From an uncultured Algibacter sp. (GTDB lineage Bacteria > Bacteroidota > Bacteroidia > Flavobacteriales > Flavobacteriaceae): DNA of 64,000 nucleotides. Both the position numbers and the translations under genes were made by a program. Positions 45,614-54,729 of this stretch are shown here, one piece after another (the first letter of the stretch is position 1; every line of letters begins with the position of its first letter). The DNA lies in NCBI GenBank assembly GCA_947502405.1, contig CANMZT010000013.1, forward strand, positions 1-64,000, given 5' to 3'. The notes beneath the pieces were generated by a model. The model was not told where the DNA came from, made no database searches, and saw nothing but the letters and a program-made list of their open reading frames with translations.

Positions 45614-46960
45614 TTACCCGAAAATTGCTTTATAAATATCATTCCCGTTTGCGAATAATACTAAAGCTATTAAAATAAAGAAACCAACCATTTGCGCATA
45701 CTCCATAAATTTGTCTCCTGGTTTTCTTCCAGATATCATTTCATAGAGTAAAAACATAACATGACCACCATCTAGTGCCGGTATTGGTAATAAGTTAAGA
45801 ACACCTAACATAATAGACAAAAAGGCTGTAATACTCCAAAACACTTGCCAGCTCCAATAGCTTGGAAAAATATCATAAATAGCTTTGAAGCCTCCAACAC
45901 CTTTGTAGGCTCCTGTACTTGGGGTAAAAATGGCTCCTAATTGATCCCAATATGAAACCAACTTATCTTTAGCCTTTCCTAAACCAACGGGGAAAGATTC
46001 AAAAAAACCGTATTCTCGAACATCATATTTGTAATAGCCTAAAGCTTCTAAAGTTTTTGGAGATGATGCTCCTGCAATTACTAATCCCAATTTGGCATCA
46101 TCACTAACGTTAAGAGGCATTTTAACTTCTAGCTCATCGCGCATTATGGTGGCAGAAACACTTTGACCTTTAAACTTTTCTAAAGCTAATTTTACTTCAT
46201 CAGCATATTTAGTTTTATAATCATTTAATCCTAAAATAATATCACCCTCTTTTAAACCACTTGACTTATTATAAGAAGTGTCTGGAATTTGCATAACAAC
46301 AAAAGGCTGTCTCAAACTAATAAATCCTTTTTCTTTTGAATCTAACAATTGAGCTAAAAAATCTTCTGGCATTTTTATAGTTGACTGAGAACCATCTCTT
46401 TCAATAAGAATTTCTTTTCCAAATAAAACCTTTTCTGAAATTTCAGAAAACGTCTCTATATTATCCCCATCTACAGCTAGAATTTTATCACCTGTTTTTA
46501 AACCTGCCTTATTTGCAACAGTACTTTCAATCTCTAAGCCATCTTTTATGTTTTCGTTTGGAAGGAAAGTGTCTCCGTAGAAATAACTCATCCCTATATA
46601 TATAAGAATTGCTAGTAAAAAATTAACCGTTACACCGCCTAACATAATAATTAGACGCTGCCACGCAGGTTTAGAACGGAACTCCCATGGTTGTGGTTCT
46701 TGAGCCATTTGCTCGGTGTCCATACTTTCATCAATCATACCTGCAATTTTAACGTAGCCCCCTAGTGGCAACCAACCTATACCATAAACGGTTTCTCCTA
46801 TTTTCTTTTTAAATAGGGAAAACTTAACATCAAAAAACAAGTAAAACTTTTCTACTCTAGTTTTAAAAGCCTTTGCAGGGATAAAATGCCCAAGTTCGTG
46901 CAAGATAATTAGCAACGAAAGACTAAGTAAAAACTGAGATATTTTTATAATGAACTCCAT
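45614..46960 (-). CDS. rseP: Site-2 intramembrane metalloprotease RseP
   Basis: 448 residues. Zinc motif HELGH at 21-25, second metal-ligand motif LLPIPALDGGHV near the C-terminus, four membrane segments. Two periplasmic PDZ-like domains lie between (VANKAGLKTGDKILAVDG and SGLKEGDIILGL). It cleaves anti-sigma factors or signal peptides within the membrane. Stands alone upstream of tRNA-Asn; dxr, a frequent neighbour, is not adjacent. Confidence 0.95.
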   Translation of the reverse strand: MEFIIKISQFLLSLSLLIILHELGHFIPAKAFKTRVEKFYLFFDVKFSLFKKKIGETVYGIGWLPLGGYVKIAGMIDESMDTEQMAQEPQPWEFRSKPAWQRLIIMLGGVTVNFLLAILIYIGMSYFYGDTFLPNENIKDGLEIESTVANKAGLKTGDKILAVDGDNIETFSEISEKVLFGKEILIERDGSQSTIKMPEDFLAQLLDSKEKGFISLRQPFVVMQIPDTSYNKSSGLKEGDIILGLNDYKTKYADEVKLALEKFKGQSVSATIMRDELEVKMPLNVSDDAKLGLVIAGASSPKTLEALGYYKYDVREYGFFESFPVGLGKAKDKLVSYWDQLGAIFTPSTGAYKGVGGFKAIYDIFPSYWSWQVFWSITAFLSIMLGVLNLLPIPALDGGHVMFLLYEMISGRKPGDKFMEYAQMVGFFILIALVLFANGNDIYKAIFG

Positions 46961-46989
46961 ATATAGCGTAACAATTTTTTATAATCGCA

Positions 46990-46997
46990 CAAAAGTA
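46990..46997 (-). promoter_or_regulatory. -7 element for rseP
   Basis: TACTTTTG on the minus strand fits TAnnTTTG, 29 bp before the ATG. Confidence 0.5.
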
Positions 46998-47094
46998 AGC
47001 TTTTAAACCAAGTTTAAAAAGCCATTCATCTAATGGTGTCTGTTTTAACAATAATTTAAGCTCTATCTAGAGCTTTTACAACTGAAAATCATTG

Positions 47095-47102
47095 TATTTT
47101 TG
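47095..47102 (+). promoter_or_regulatory. -7 element for the SCO gene
   Basis: TATTTTTG fits TAnnTTTG, 26 bp upstream of the ATG at 47129. Confidence 0.5.
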
Positions 47103-47128
47103 CATAAATTTTAATCTTCAAGTATAAA

Positions 47129-47797
47129 ATGCTTTCCTTTTTTAAAGATTACAAGTATTTCGCTATTGTTTTTGGAGTTATATCTGTTGTTATAATTGCC
47201 CTTATTTACAATACTTTAAACGTATACCAACCGCTTCCAATTTATCAGCCTACAATGGTAAGCACAGAGTTGGTTGATAGCACAATTCAGCACCAAAAAA
47301 AATATCATAAGATCGCTGATTTTAGTTTAACCAATCAAAATGGTAAAACGATTACCCAAGATGATTACAAGGACAAAATTTATGTGGCTGATTTCTTTTT
47401 TACAACATGTAGAACGATTTGCCCTGTTATGACAGGACATATGGCTGAAATACAGAAAGAAATAATGGATGATACTGATGTGATGCTGCTTTCTCATTCT
47501 GTTACTCCTGAAATTGACACAGTTGCCCAATTAAAACGATATGCTCTTGAAAAAGGGGTTAATGATAAAAAATGGAATTTAGTTACTGGCGATAAAAAAG
47601 AAATTTACAGGCTTGCTAGAAAAAGTTATTTGGCGGTTAAAGACCATGGAGATGGTGGCCCCTTTGATATGGTACACACTGAAAATTTTATGTTAATTGA
47701 TAAAAAGAGGCAAATAAGAGGATTTTACGATGGTACTAATGCTGAAGATATTGATAGACTTCTAAGTGATATTGACATTTTAAAGCAGGAAAAATAA
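47129..47797 (+). CDS. SCO1/SenC-family copper chaperone
   Basis: 222 residues with an N-terminal membrane anchor (about 10-30). Thioredoxin-like fold with the copper-binding Cys94 and Cys98 (CRTIC) and distal His183 (MVHTENF). SCO proteins deliver copper to the CuA site of cytochrome oxidase. No oxidase genes lie nearby. Confidence 0.95.
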   Translation: MLSFFKDYKYFAIVFGVISVVIIALIYNTLNVYQPLPIYQPTMVSTELVDSTIQHQKKYHKIADFSLTNQNGKTITQDDYKDKIYVADFFFTTCRTICPVMTGHMAEIQKEIMDDTDVMLLSHSVTPEIDTVAQLKRYALEKGVNDKKWNLVTGDKKEIYRLARKSYLAVKDHGDGGPFDMVHTENFMLIDKKRQIRGFYDGTNAEDIDRLLSDIDILKQEK

Positions 47798-47857
47798 TTC
47801 CCACTGGCAATACATACATAGGATGGCTGCAAAAACTTACTTAAGCAAAAATGCCCC

Positions 47858-47951
47858 GCATTAGGGATTGTAGCGGCAGCTTTTGGCGAGGCGTACATCG
47901 AGCCAAAACTATTAGTGGAAAGCCCGACCCGACCTTAGAAGGGGAATGCCC
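47858..47951 (+). repeat. Dispersed intergenic repeat, copy D
   Basis: Starts GCATTAGGGATTGTAGCGG, includes GGAAAGCCCGACCC, ends GAATGCCC; interior hairpin TTTTGGC...GCCAAAA. Lies between the SCO gene and feoA. Confidence 0.8.
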
Positions 47952-48000
47952 AAATAAAAATTAAAAAACACTTTACCTTTATTGTTATAAACATTTATAC

Positions 48001-48008
48001 TATTTTTG
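48001..48008 (+). promoter_or_regulatory. -7 element for feoAB
   Basis: TATTTTTG fits TAnnTTTG, 26 bp before the TTG start of feoA. Confidence 0.5.
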
Positions 48009-48034
48009 CTTCTTTAAAATCAATCTAAATAAGC

Positions 48035-48271
48035 TTGCGAGATACTTTAGCACAATTACAACGCGGGGAACGTGGCATTATAACTGATGTTTCGTCTATT
48101 CACATTCCATTAAAACTTTTAGAAATGGGTTGTTTACCCGGTAATTCTGTGGAGCTTGTGCAAGTAGCTCCATTTCAAGACCCTATGTATTTGAATATAA
48201 ATGGTTCACATTTGGCTATAAGAAAAGAAACTGCTGCTCATATTTTAATTGAAAAAATAACGCATGAGTAA
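48035..48271 (+). CDS. feoA: Ferrous iron transport protein A
   Basis: 78 residues, an SH3-like FeoA domain (TLAQLQRGERGIITDVS, LLEMGCLPGNSVELVQVAPF, LAIRKETAAHILIE). It starts at TTG 48035, since no ATG precedes the conserved core. FeoA binds FeoB and modulates Fe(II) uptake. Overlaps feoB by 8 bp. Confidence 0.93.
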   Translation: MRDTLAQLQRGERGIITDVSSIHIPLKLLEMGCLPGNSVELVQVAPFQDPMYLNINGSHLAIRKETAAHILIEKITHE

Positions 48272-50363
48272 ACAGATAAATGTTGCTTTAATTGGTAACC
48301 CAAATACCGGAAAAACTTCCGTTTTTAATGCCTTAACAGGATTGAACCAAAAGGTGGGTAATTACCCAGGGATTACAGTTGAAAAAAAACAAGGGATTTG
48401 TAAACTACCTCGTGGCGTTAAAGCCCATATTATTGATTTACCTGGAACCTATAGTTTAAACGCATCGTCTCTGGATGAAAATGTGGTTATTGAACTTTTA
48501 CTGAATAAAAACGATAAAGACTTTCCTGATATTGCGGTGGTGGTTACCGATGTTGAAAACCTAAAACGCAACCTTTTATTATTTACTCAAATTAAGGATT
48601 TAGAAATCCCAACCGTGTTGGTTATAAACATGGCAGACCGCATGAGTTATAAAGGCATTTCTTTAGATATACCGTATTTAGAAGAAAAACTAAACACTAA
48701 AATTGCACTAATTAGCACGCGTAAAAACCAAGGTATTGATACATTAAAAGCATTAATTACTAATTATAAAGAGGTATCTGTTAAACCTTGTTTAGATACT
48801 ACTAGTATTGACCCAACATATTTTAATAATTTAAAAAAAGCGTTCCCAAACCAGTTATTATATAAACTTTGGTTGGTAATTACGCAAGATGTTAACTTTG
48901 GAAAAACCGATAGAAAAGATTTTGATGCTGTTGCAGATTTTAAAACTAAAAGCGAAGGCGATTTAAAACGTTTACAGCAAAAGGAAACTATAAAACGTTA
49001 CCAATTTATTAACGATGCTTTAGCTAAGGGGCAAAGCATTGATTTGAGTCAAGCGAAAGATTTACGCATAAAATTAGATAGAATTTTAACCCATAAGGTT
49101 TGGGGTTACTTAATTTTTGCAGTGATTCTTCTAACCATCTTTCAAGCTATTTACGATTGGGCCGAAGTACCCATGGATTTTATTGATGGCACTTTTGCAA
49201 GCTTAAGTGAATGGGTGAAAACCAGTTTGCCACAAGGCGCTTTTACCAATTTAATTGCCGAAGGTATTATTCCTGGGTTAGGTGGTATTGTAATTTTTAT
49301 TCCGCAAATAGCCTTTTTATTTTTATTTATTGCGGTGCTTGAAGAAAGTGGTTATATGAGTCGTGTGGTGTTTTTAATGGATCGTATTATGCGCCGTTTT
49401 GGGTTGAGCGGTAAAAGTGTTGTACCCTTAATTTCTGGTACTGCTTGTGCCATTCCTGCTATTATGGCTACACGTAATATTGAGAGTTGGAAAGAACGCT
49501 TAATTACCATATTAGTAACACCTTTTACAACCTGTGCAGCACGATTGCCTGTATACCTTATTATTATTGCTTTGGTGATTCCTGAAGGACGGTTTTTTGG
49601 TTTAAGTTACCAAGCACTAACCTTGATGTTGTTGTATTTAATTGGTTTTGGAACGGCTATTCTTTCGGCATACATTCTTAATAAAATTTTGAAAATTAAA
49701 AGCAAAACGTTTTTTGTGATTGAAATGCCCAATTATAAATTACCACTTTTTAAAAATGTAGCCATTACGGTTATTGAAAAAACAAAAGCATTTGTATTTG
49801 GTGCAGGAAAAATAATTCTGGCTATTTCTATCGTGTTATGGTTTTTGGCTTCCTATGGCCCTGGAAAACAGTTTAATGACGCTGAAACCATTGTAAAAAA
49901 CGAATATGATTCACAAATTTTAAATGAAGCGGATTTACAACAAAAAATAGCATCGCATAAATTAGAGCATTCCTTTATTGGTATTGCTGGTCATGCTATT
50001 GAACCTGTAATTAGACCTTTGGGTTACGACTGGAAAATTGGTATTGCCATAGTTAGTTCCTTTGCGGCTAGAGAAGTATTTGTGGGCACATTAGCAACTA
50101 TTTATAGCGTAGGAAGCGATGACGAGGCTACCATAAAAAATAGAATGGCAGCCGAAGTAAACCCTGTACTTGGAGGTCCATTATTTAATTTTGCATCAGG
50201 AATTTCACTACTGCTATTTTATGCTTTTGCCATGCAGTGTATGAGTACGCTAGCCATAGTTAAAAAGGAAACCAACAGCTGGAAATGGCCAACGCTACAA
50301 CTCGTTATAATGACAGCTTTTGCTTATATTGTAGCATTAATTGCATTTCAATTTTTGAAATAA
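48264..50363 (+). CDS. feoB: Ferrous iron transporter B
   Basis: 699 residues. N-terminal G domain with G1 GNPNTGKTS at 11-19, G2 GITVE, G3 DLPGTY, G4 NMAD. The C-terminal membrane domain has the FeoB gates (ESGYMSRVVFLMDR, GTACAIPAIMATR, PFTTCAARLPVY). It imports Fe(II) across the inner membrane. ATG lies inside the feoA stop region (ATGAGTAA), so translation is coupled. Confidence 0.98.
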   Translation: MSKQINVALIGNPNTGKTSVFNALTGLNQKVGNYPGITVEKKQGICKLPRGVKAHIIDLPGTYSLNASSLDENVVIELLLNKNDKDFPDIAVVVTDVENLKRNLLLFTQIKDLEIPTVLVINMADRMSYKGISLDIPYLEEKLNTKIALISTRKNQGIDTLKALITNYKEVSVKPCLDTTSIDPTYFNNLKKAFPNQLLYKLWLVITQDVNFGKTDRKDFDAVADFKTKSEGDLKRLQQKETIKRYQFINDALAKGQSIDLSQAKDLRIKLDRILTHKVWGYLIFAVILLTIFQAIYDWAEVPMDFIDGTFASLSEWVKTSLPQGAFTNLIAEGIIPGLGGIVIFIPQIAFLFLFIAVLEESGYMSRVVFLMDRIMRRFGLSGKSVVPLISGTACAIPAIMATRNIESWKERLITILVTPFTTCAARLPVYLIIIALVIPEGRFFGLSYQALTLMLLYLIGFGTAILSAYILNKILKIKSKTFFVIEMPNYKLPLFKNVAITVIEKTKAFVFGAGKIILAISIVLWFLASYGPGKQFNDAETIVKNEYDSQILNEADLQQKIASHKLEHSFIGIAGHAIEPVIRPLGYDWKIGIAIVSSFAAREVFVGTLATIYSVGSDDEATIKNRMAAEVNPVLGGPLFNFASGISLLLFYAFAMQCMSTLAIVKKETNSWKWPTLQLVIMTAFAYIVALIAFQFLK

Positions 50364-50391
50364 TATTTTAAAAAACACGACTATCCGTTTT

Positions 50392-50526
50392 ATGAATAGT
50401 ATCATTCAAAATATATTAGTTTTCTCTTCTGTTGGTGTAGCAGTTGTGTTTTTAATTAAAAAATTCCTTTGGAAAAAACCGAAAGCTAAAAAGTCTTGTG
50501 GTAGCGATGGTTGTGGTTGCCATTAA
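50392..50526 (+). CDS. FeoB-associated Cys-rich membrane peptide
   Basis: 44 residues: one transmembrane helix (ILVFSSVGVAVVFLI), a basic stretch, and a C-terminal SCGSDGCGCH motif. This matches the small FeoB-associated Cys-rich family (PF12669) by position, 28 bp after feoB, and composition. It may act in iron handling. Its last 16 bp fall in a 24-bp repeat copied at 50797. Confidence 0.85.
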   Translation: MNSIIQNILVFSSVGVAVVFLIKKFLWKKPKAKKSCGSDGCGCH

Positions 50527-50820
50527 AATAGTATGGCTTAATTATTAATATTAATCGGATTTTATTTTGACTATAAAGCTAACCCAAAAACTTTTGTTTC
50601 TGATTCTAAGAAAGGGCTTTTATTTTCAATAATCTTTATAATTAATATCTTAATTTTAAGATTCTCATTCAGTATAAACTGGATTTATATAATCTTCATG
50701 ATTGGAATTGAAATAATTCTAATATTTGCTATTAAAGCCTTTATTCAAAATAAAGGTGATTAAGTTTTTATTCTTTTTTCAGTAAAAAGTGTATTCTTGT
50801 GGTTGCCATTAAAATAGTAT
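50511..50820 (+). repeat. Pair of 24-bp direct repeats bounding a 262-bp insert
   Basis: 50511-50534 and 50797-50820 are identical (TTGTGGTTGCCATT then AAAATAGTAT). The first contains the stop codon of the FeoB-associated gene. The insert carries a headless membrane-protein frame. The arrangement resembles an insertion with target duplication or a tandem duplication. Confidence 0.85.
50542..50763 (+). pseudogene. Headless membrane-protein frame within the repeat-bounded insert
   Basis: A 73-codon frame directly after an in-frame TAA, with no ATG, GTG or TTG near its start. It encodes LIGFYFDYKANPKTFVSD, two hydrophobic helices, and ends AFIQNKGD. Likely a truncated or decayed small membrane gene; I do not recognise the family. 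Confidence 0.4.
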
Positions 50821-50850
50821 ACTTTTATCACTCACAATAGAATTAAAATT

Positions 50851-51735
50851 ATGAAACTAACGTTCATTACCCTACCCCTTGCACTGTTATTTACATGTTG
50901 TGTGTTTTCTCAAAATAATACAACCATAAAACTACTAGATGCTAACTTAACACAATTCGAAACACATATAGGCGTACCTCATAGTACAGTAGTTGGTTTA
51001 CCTGAAGGTACATTTCAGTCAGATAACGTTAGAAAAGGCACACCACTAGGAATAAATAATGATATCAAAAATGTTTTTACTACTACCAATATAAAGGGCG
51101 AAACTACTTTAAACATAAGTGGTGAAATCTATGGGTGTATCACAACTAAAAAAAATTATAGTAATTACCATTTTAGTACCATGTTTCGATGGGGCAATAA
51201 AAAATGGGAACCTAGACTAGATAGACGTAAAGATTCTGGTATTTTATACCATAGCTACGGAGATCATGGTAGGTTTTGGAACACATGGAAAACTTGTTTA
51301 GAATTTCAAGTACAAGAAACTGATTTGGGTGATTTTATTTCCCTTAATGGCAATACTGCTACTCCAAAAGTAGCAGGACCATCAGTAGTTATTAGAGGTT
51401 ACGATAAAGATGACACCAAACAATACAACCCAAACTCTAATGCTTATTTTGAAGGCAAAGGCTATATCAATGCCTATCTAGAACCGCAAAATCCGCATGG
51501 TAGTTGGAATCTTTTAGAACTATATGTAATTGATAATAATGCTGTACACGTGGTTAACGGTAAAATTGTAATGGTTGTTGAAAATGCTACGAATCCTGAA
51601 ACTAACGAGCCCTTAACCAAAGGACAAATTCAAATACAATCTGAAGCTGCAGAGTGTTATTATAAAGACATGACCATAACACCAATTACAGAATTTCCAG
51701 AATTTATTCGCAAACAGGTCAAATTTAAATCGTAA
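50851..51735 (+). CDS. Secreted DUF1080 (3-keto-disaccharide hydrolase-like) protein
   Basis: 294 residues with a signal peptide (LLFTCCVFSQ). The lectin-like jelly-roll of PF06439 is recognised by NYHFSTMFRWGNKKWEPR, RRKDSGILYHSYGDHG and WKTCLEFQVQETDLGDF. Family members hydrolyse 3-keto-glycosides or bind glycans; the substrate here is unknown. It stands alone with a terminator. Confidence 0.88.
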   Translation: MKLTFITLPLALLFTCCVFSQNNTTIKLLDANLTQFETHIGVPHSTVVGLPEGTFQSDNVRKGTPLGINNDIKNVFTTTNIKGETTLNISGEIYGCITTKKNYSNYHFSTMFRWGNKKWEPRLDRRKDSGILYHSYGDHGRFWNTWKTCLEFQVQETDLGDFISLNGNTATPKVAGPSVVIRGYDKDDTKQYNPNSNAYFEGKGYINAYLEPQNPHGSWNLLELYVIDNNAVHVVNGKIVMVVENATNPETNEPLTKGQIQIQSEAAECYYKDMTITPITEFPEFIRKQVKFKS

Positions 51736-51780
51736 ACTGAATACGATATAATCATTTATACTCACAATATTTTCTATTTA

Positions 51781-51822
51781 AGTTCTCTTTTTCTTAAGTA
51801 AAAGGAGAACTTTTATTTTTTT
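51781..51822 (+). terminator. Hairpin terminator after the DUF1080 gene
   Basis: AGTTCTCTTTT / AAAAGGAGAACT stem with one mismatch, followed by a long T-run. Confidence 0.75.
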
Positions 51823-51826
51823 TAGT

Positions 51827-51834
51827 TACATTTG
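51827..51834 (+). promoter_or_regulatory. -7 element for the metal-transport operon
   Basis: TACATTTG fits TAnnTTTG, 43 bp before the DtxR-type regulator. Confidence 0.55.
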
Positions 51835-51839
51835 AAAAA

Positions 51840-51859
51840 TTTTTAAGCTTACTTAAAAA
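51840..51859. promoter_or_regulatory. Candidate operator for the DtxR-type regulator
   Basis: Perfect 8-bp inverted repeat TTTTTAAG-CTTA-CTTAAAAA beginning 6 bp after the -7 element, over the expected transcription start. The position suits autorepression by the product of the next gene. Confidence 0.5.
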
Positions 51860-51877
51860 TAGTTTAAAGCACTACCT

Positions 51878-52537
51878 ATGTCTGTAGCTATTGAAAATTT
51901 TGTAAAGGCTATTTACAAAAACGGAAAACGCGACCATAACGATACCAAACCAGGTAATATTGCCAAGGAATTGGGCATATCCAATGCCGCAGCTACTGAT
52001 ATGGCTAAAAAACTAGCCACTAAAAATTTACTACACTACGAAAAATACCAAGAGCTAAAACTTACTAATAAAGGCACAAAAATGGCGCTTAATGTAGTTC
52101 GTAAACACCGCCTTTGGGAAGCTCTTTTATTTAAACTTTTTGATATGTCGTTACATGACATTCACCGTGAAGCCGAATTGTTAGAACATCAAACCTCCGA
52201 TTTATTAGCCAATAAAATAAGTGAGTATTTAGGGAATCCAAAATTCGATCCTCATGGTGATCCCATCCCAAATGCCAGTGGAGAAATTACCACTATTGAT
52301 ACTTCCATTCCACTTTCAAATACTGAAGAAGGTAAAACATATACCATTTCTAGACTTATGAGTGATGATAAAGAGTTTTTTGATTTCTGTGCTCAAAACG
52401 GATTAAAATATGGCAATTCAGTTTTAATATCTAAACAGTTCAGCAAAAATAAAATGACTCAAATTTTAATAAATAACAATACTATTCTTCTAAACGAAGA
52501 TTTCACCTCAATAATTTATGTTAATGAACAAAATTAA
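51878..52537 (+). CDS. DtxR/MntR-family metal-dependent repressor
   Basis: 219 residues. N-terminal winged helix (AKELGISNAAATDMAKKLATKNLLHYEKYQ), dimerisation/metal domain (VRKHRLWEALLFKLFDMSLHDIHREAELLEHQTSD, with the family's metal-ligand His and Glu residues), CDPHGDPIP-like FDPHGDPIPN, and a C-terminal FeoA/SH3-like domain. It presumably represses this operon when metal is sufficient. Metal specificity (Mn or Fe) cannot be set from sequence. Overlaps the next gene by 20 bp. Confidence 0.95.
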   Translation: MSVAIENFVKAIYKNGKRDHNDTKPGNIAKELGISNAAATDMAKKLATKNLLHYEKYQELKLTNKGTKMALNVVRKHRLWEALLFKLFDMSLHDIHREAELLEHQTSDLLANKISEYLGNPKFDPHGDPIPNASGEITTIDTSIPLSNTEEGKTYTISRLMSDDKEFFDFCAQNGLKYGNSVLISKQFSKNKMTQILINNNTILLNEDFTSIIYVNEQN

Positions 52538-53366
52538 AAATACAACTTCATGTAACCTTAAGTGCAGTATTAAGGTCTCAACAAGTAAACTTACTTTACT
52601 ATTGGCGCTTCTATTATCATTAAATTTTGCATTTACCCAAGAGGATAACTTAGGTGCTTTAGTAACCGATAGACCTGATGCAACCGAAGCCTCCTCCACC
52701 GTTGGGAAAGGTATTCTTCAATTTGAAACAGGTATTTGGTACGAAACTTTTGAGGAAAACGATACTAAAATTCAAGATTACAACTACAACACCATGCTCA
52801 TTCGCTATGGTATTTTAGATAATTTAGAACTACGCTTAGGTTGGAATTTTATCGAAGGTGTAACCACCGTTAACGGCACCAAATTAGATGATGTAATGAG
52901 TGGTTTATCCCCTTTACTGCTAGGTATGAAAATTGATATAGCCGAAGAACAGGGTTGCATGCCAGAAATCGCGCTTATTGGTCATGTATTTCCGGTTTTT
53001 AGTGCCTCAGCTGATTACCGTCCAGAGTATACTGGTGTAGACTTTAGGCTATCGCTGTCTCATACACTAAGTGAAAAATCAAGTTTGGGTTATAATATTG
53101 GAGCACAATGGGGTGATGATTCTCCCGAAGCCGCTGCTATTTACACATTGGCTTATGGCTATAGCTTTACCGATAAATTTGGGATGTATGCCGAAGTTTA
53201 TGGCGATTTACCAGAAGACAGTTCTGCCAATCATTATTGGGATGCTGGAATGACCTATTTGGTAAACAATGATTTGCAATTAGATGCATACGTAGGCACA
53301 AGTATTACAGAAGGGCAAGACTTACTGTTAGGCATGGGATTAAGTTATAGAATAAGAAAAAAGTAA
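52518..53366 (+). CDS. Outer-membrane transporter-like beta-barrel (MetA-pathway/phenol_MetA_deg-like)
   Basis: 282 residues with a signal peptide (LNFAFTQ); starts at 52518 or 52524. VTDRPDATEASSTVGKGILQFETGIWYE, LRLGWNFIEGV and the strand-rich remainder ending LSYRIRKK fit the barrel family PF13557. Located inside a metal-uptake operon, so it is a plausible outer-membrane metal channel. That is inference. Confidence 0.8.
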   Translation: MLMNKIKNTTSCNLKCSIKVSTSKLTLLLALLLSLNFAFTQEDNLGALVTDRPDATEASSTVGKGILQFETGIWYETFEENDTKIQDYNYNTMLIRYGILDNLELRLGWNFIEGVTTVNGTKLDDVMSGLSPLLLGMKIDIAEEQGCMPEIALIGHVFPVFSASADYRPEYTGVDFRLSLSHTLSEKSSLGYNIGAQWGDDSPEAAAIYTLAYGYSFTDKFGMYAEVYGDLPEDSSANHYWDAGMTYLVNNDLQLDAYVGTSITEGQDLLLGMGLSYRIRKK

Positions 53367-53370
53367 ACTA

Positions 53371-54276
53371 ATGAAAAAGCAACTTATAACACTTTTAGCA
53401 ATTACACTTTTTTTTAGTTGTAAAAACGAAAAACAAAGTAACGGTAAGCTTAATGTAGTAACCACCACAACAATGATTACCGATTTGGTAAAAAACATTG
53501 GTGGCGAGCACATTAACCTACAAGGACTTATGGGTAGCGGTGTAGATCCGCACCTATACAAAGCAAGTGAAGGCGATGTTACCAAACTAGCCAATGCCGA
53601 TATTATTTTCTATAACGGTTTACACTTAGAAGGCAAACTGGTTGAAGTTTTTGAGAAAATGAAAAACAAAAAAACCATAGCTATTTCTGATGCATTGGAT
53701 AAAAGTACGCTTATTGGTTCAGAATATTTCGCATCAAATTACGACCCGCATATTTGGTTTGATATCAACTACTGGAAACAAGCAACTCAATTCGTGGTTA
53801 AAACACTTTCAGAAGCCATTCCAGAGCAAAAAACCAATTTTGAAGCCAATGGCACTAAATATATAGAGCAACTCAACACACTAAAAAACAAGGTAGAAAC
53901 CACTATAAACACGCTTCCAAAAGAGCAACGTATTTTAGTAACAGCACACGATGCCTTTAATTACTTTGGTAAAGCCTTCAATTTTAAAGTTGTTGGTTTG
54001 CAAGGGCTTTCCACAGCCACAGAAGCAGGTGTTCAAGACGTGCAAAAATTGTCCGCTTTTATAATAGAAAACAAGGTGAAAGCTATTTTTGTAGAAAGCT
54101 CGGTACCAAAACGAACCATCGAAGCGCTTCAGGCATCAGTAAAATCTAAAGGGCACGAAGTAACAATTGGAGGAACGTTATACTCTGATGCTCTAGGAGA
54201 TGCAGGAACTATCGAAGGCACATATATTGGCATGTTTGAGTATAATGTAAATACTATTGTAGGGGCGTTAAAATAA
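53371..54276 (+). CDS. Metal ABC transporter substrate-binding lipoprotein (TroA/ZnuA/MntA family)
   Basis: 301 residues. Lipoprotein signal LFFSC with Cys17. Cluster A-I family ligand sites are visible: His in GSGVDPHLYKA, His in YDPHIWFDI, His in VTAHDAFNYFG, and an acidic ligand near LYSDALGDAG. No long His-rich loop as in ZnuA, so Mn or Fe is more likely than Zn. Followed by the first intergenic element. Confidence 0.95.
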   Translation: MKKQLITLLAITLFFSCKNEKQSNGKLNVVTTTTMITDLVKNIGGEHINLQGLMGSGVDPHLYKASEGDVTKLANADIIFYNGLHLEGKLVEVFEKMKNKKTIAISDALDKSTLIGSEYFASNYDPHIWFDINYWKQATQFVVKTLSEAIPEQKTNFEANGTKYIEQLNTLKNKVETTINTLPKEQRILVTAHDAFNYFGKAFNFKVVGLQGLSTATEAGVQDVQKLSAFIIENKVKAIFVESSVPKRTIEALQASVKSKGHEVTIGGTLYSDALGDAGTIEGTYIGMFEYNVNTIVGALK

Positions 54277-54729
54277 GTTTTCAGTCGCAGTCACAGTATT
54301 CAGTATTTACTCAAACAGATAAATGAATAAAAAAATTATTAGAAGCTATTTCCTGCTATCCGCTATATCTTTTTTGAAGAAAAATCAAAAAAGGATGCCG
54401 CTTCTATCAGGGCTAGATTATCTGCCAATGTCAATTTGAAGTAGAAAATTAGTAAGATATCTGTGAGAGTAGAGTTATTAGAAAGATTAAAATTAACTTT
54501 AGAAATAAAAATAAAATAGTAAAAAGTCAACACCCAAATCAATTCGCAGAATTGAGCGTCAAGGCGCAGAATAGATGAAGAAAAGCTCCGAGAACAGGAG
54601 AACGCAGTTCGACGCGGAGTTTTCAAATCGGTTTTAAGTTTTTATAAAAACTTAAAAATTCCTCGGCTTGACCGTGATTTTTTGGTTCGTTTTTTATCAA
54701 GAAAAAATGAACATATAAACAAATTAAAA
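54277..54729 (+). repeat. Composite intergenic element 1 in the metal operon (no gene)
   Basis: 453-bp gap. It opens directly after the stop with a 22-bp block (TTCAGTCGCAGTCACAGT core, 54277-54298), contains TAAAAAGTCAACACCC at 54520-54535, and closes with GATTTTTTGGTTCGTTTT...AAAATGAACAT at 54675-54714. The same three blocks occur in order in the next gap (55468-55826) with a different interior. Open frames here look spurious. Confidence 0.75.

Noticed and set aside
54363-54626. Minus-strand frame of 87 codons in the first metal-operon gap
   Set aside because: It is antisense to a repeat-rich spacer, has low-complexity composition and no recognisable domain, and its borders match the duplicated element in the next gap.
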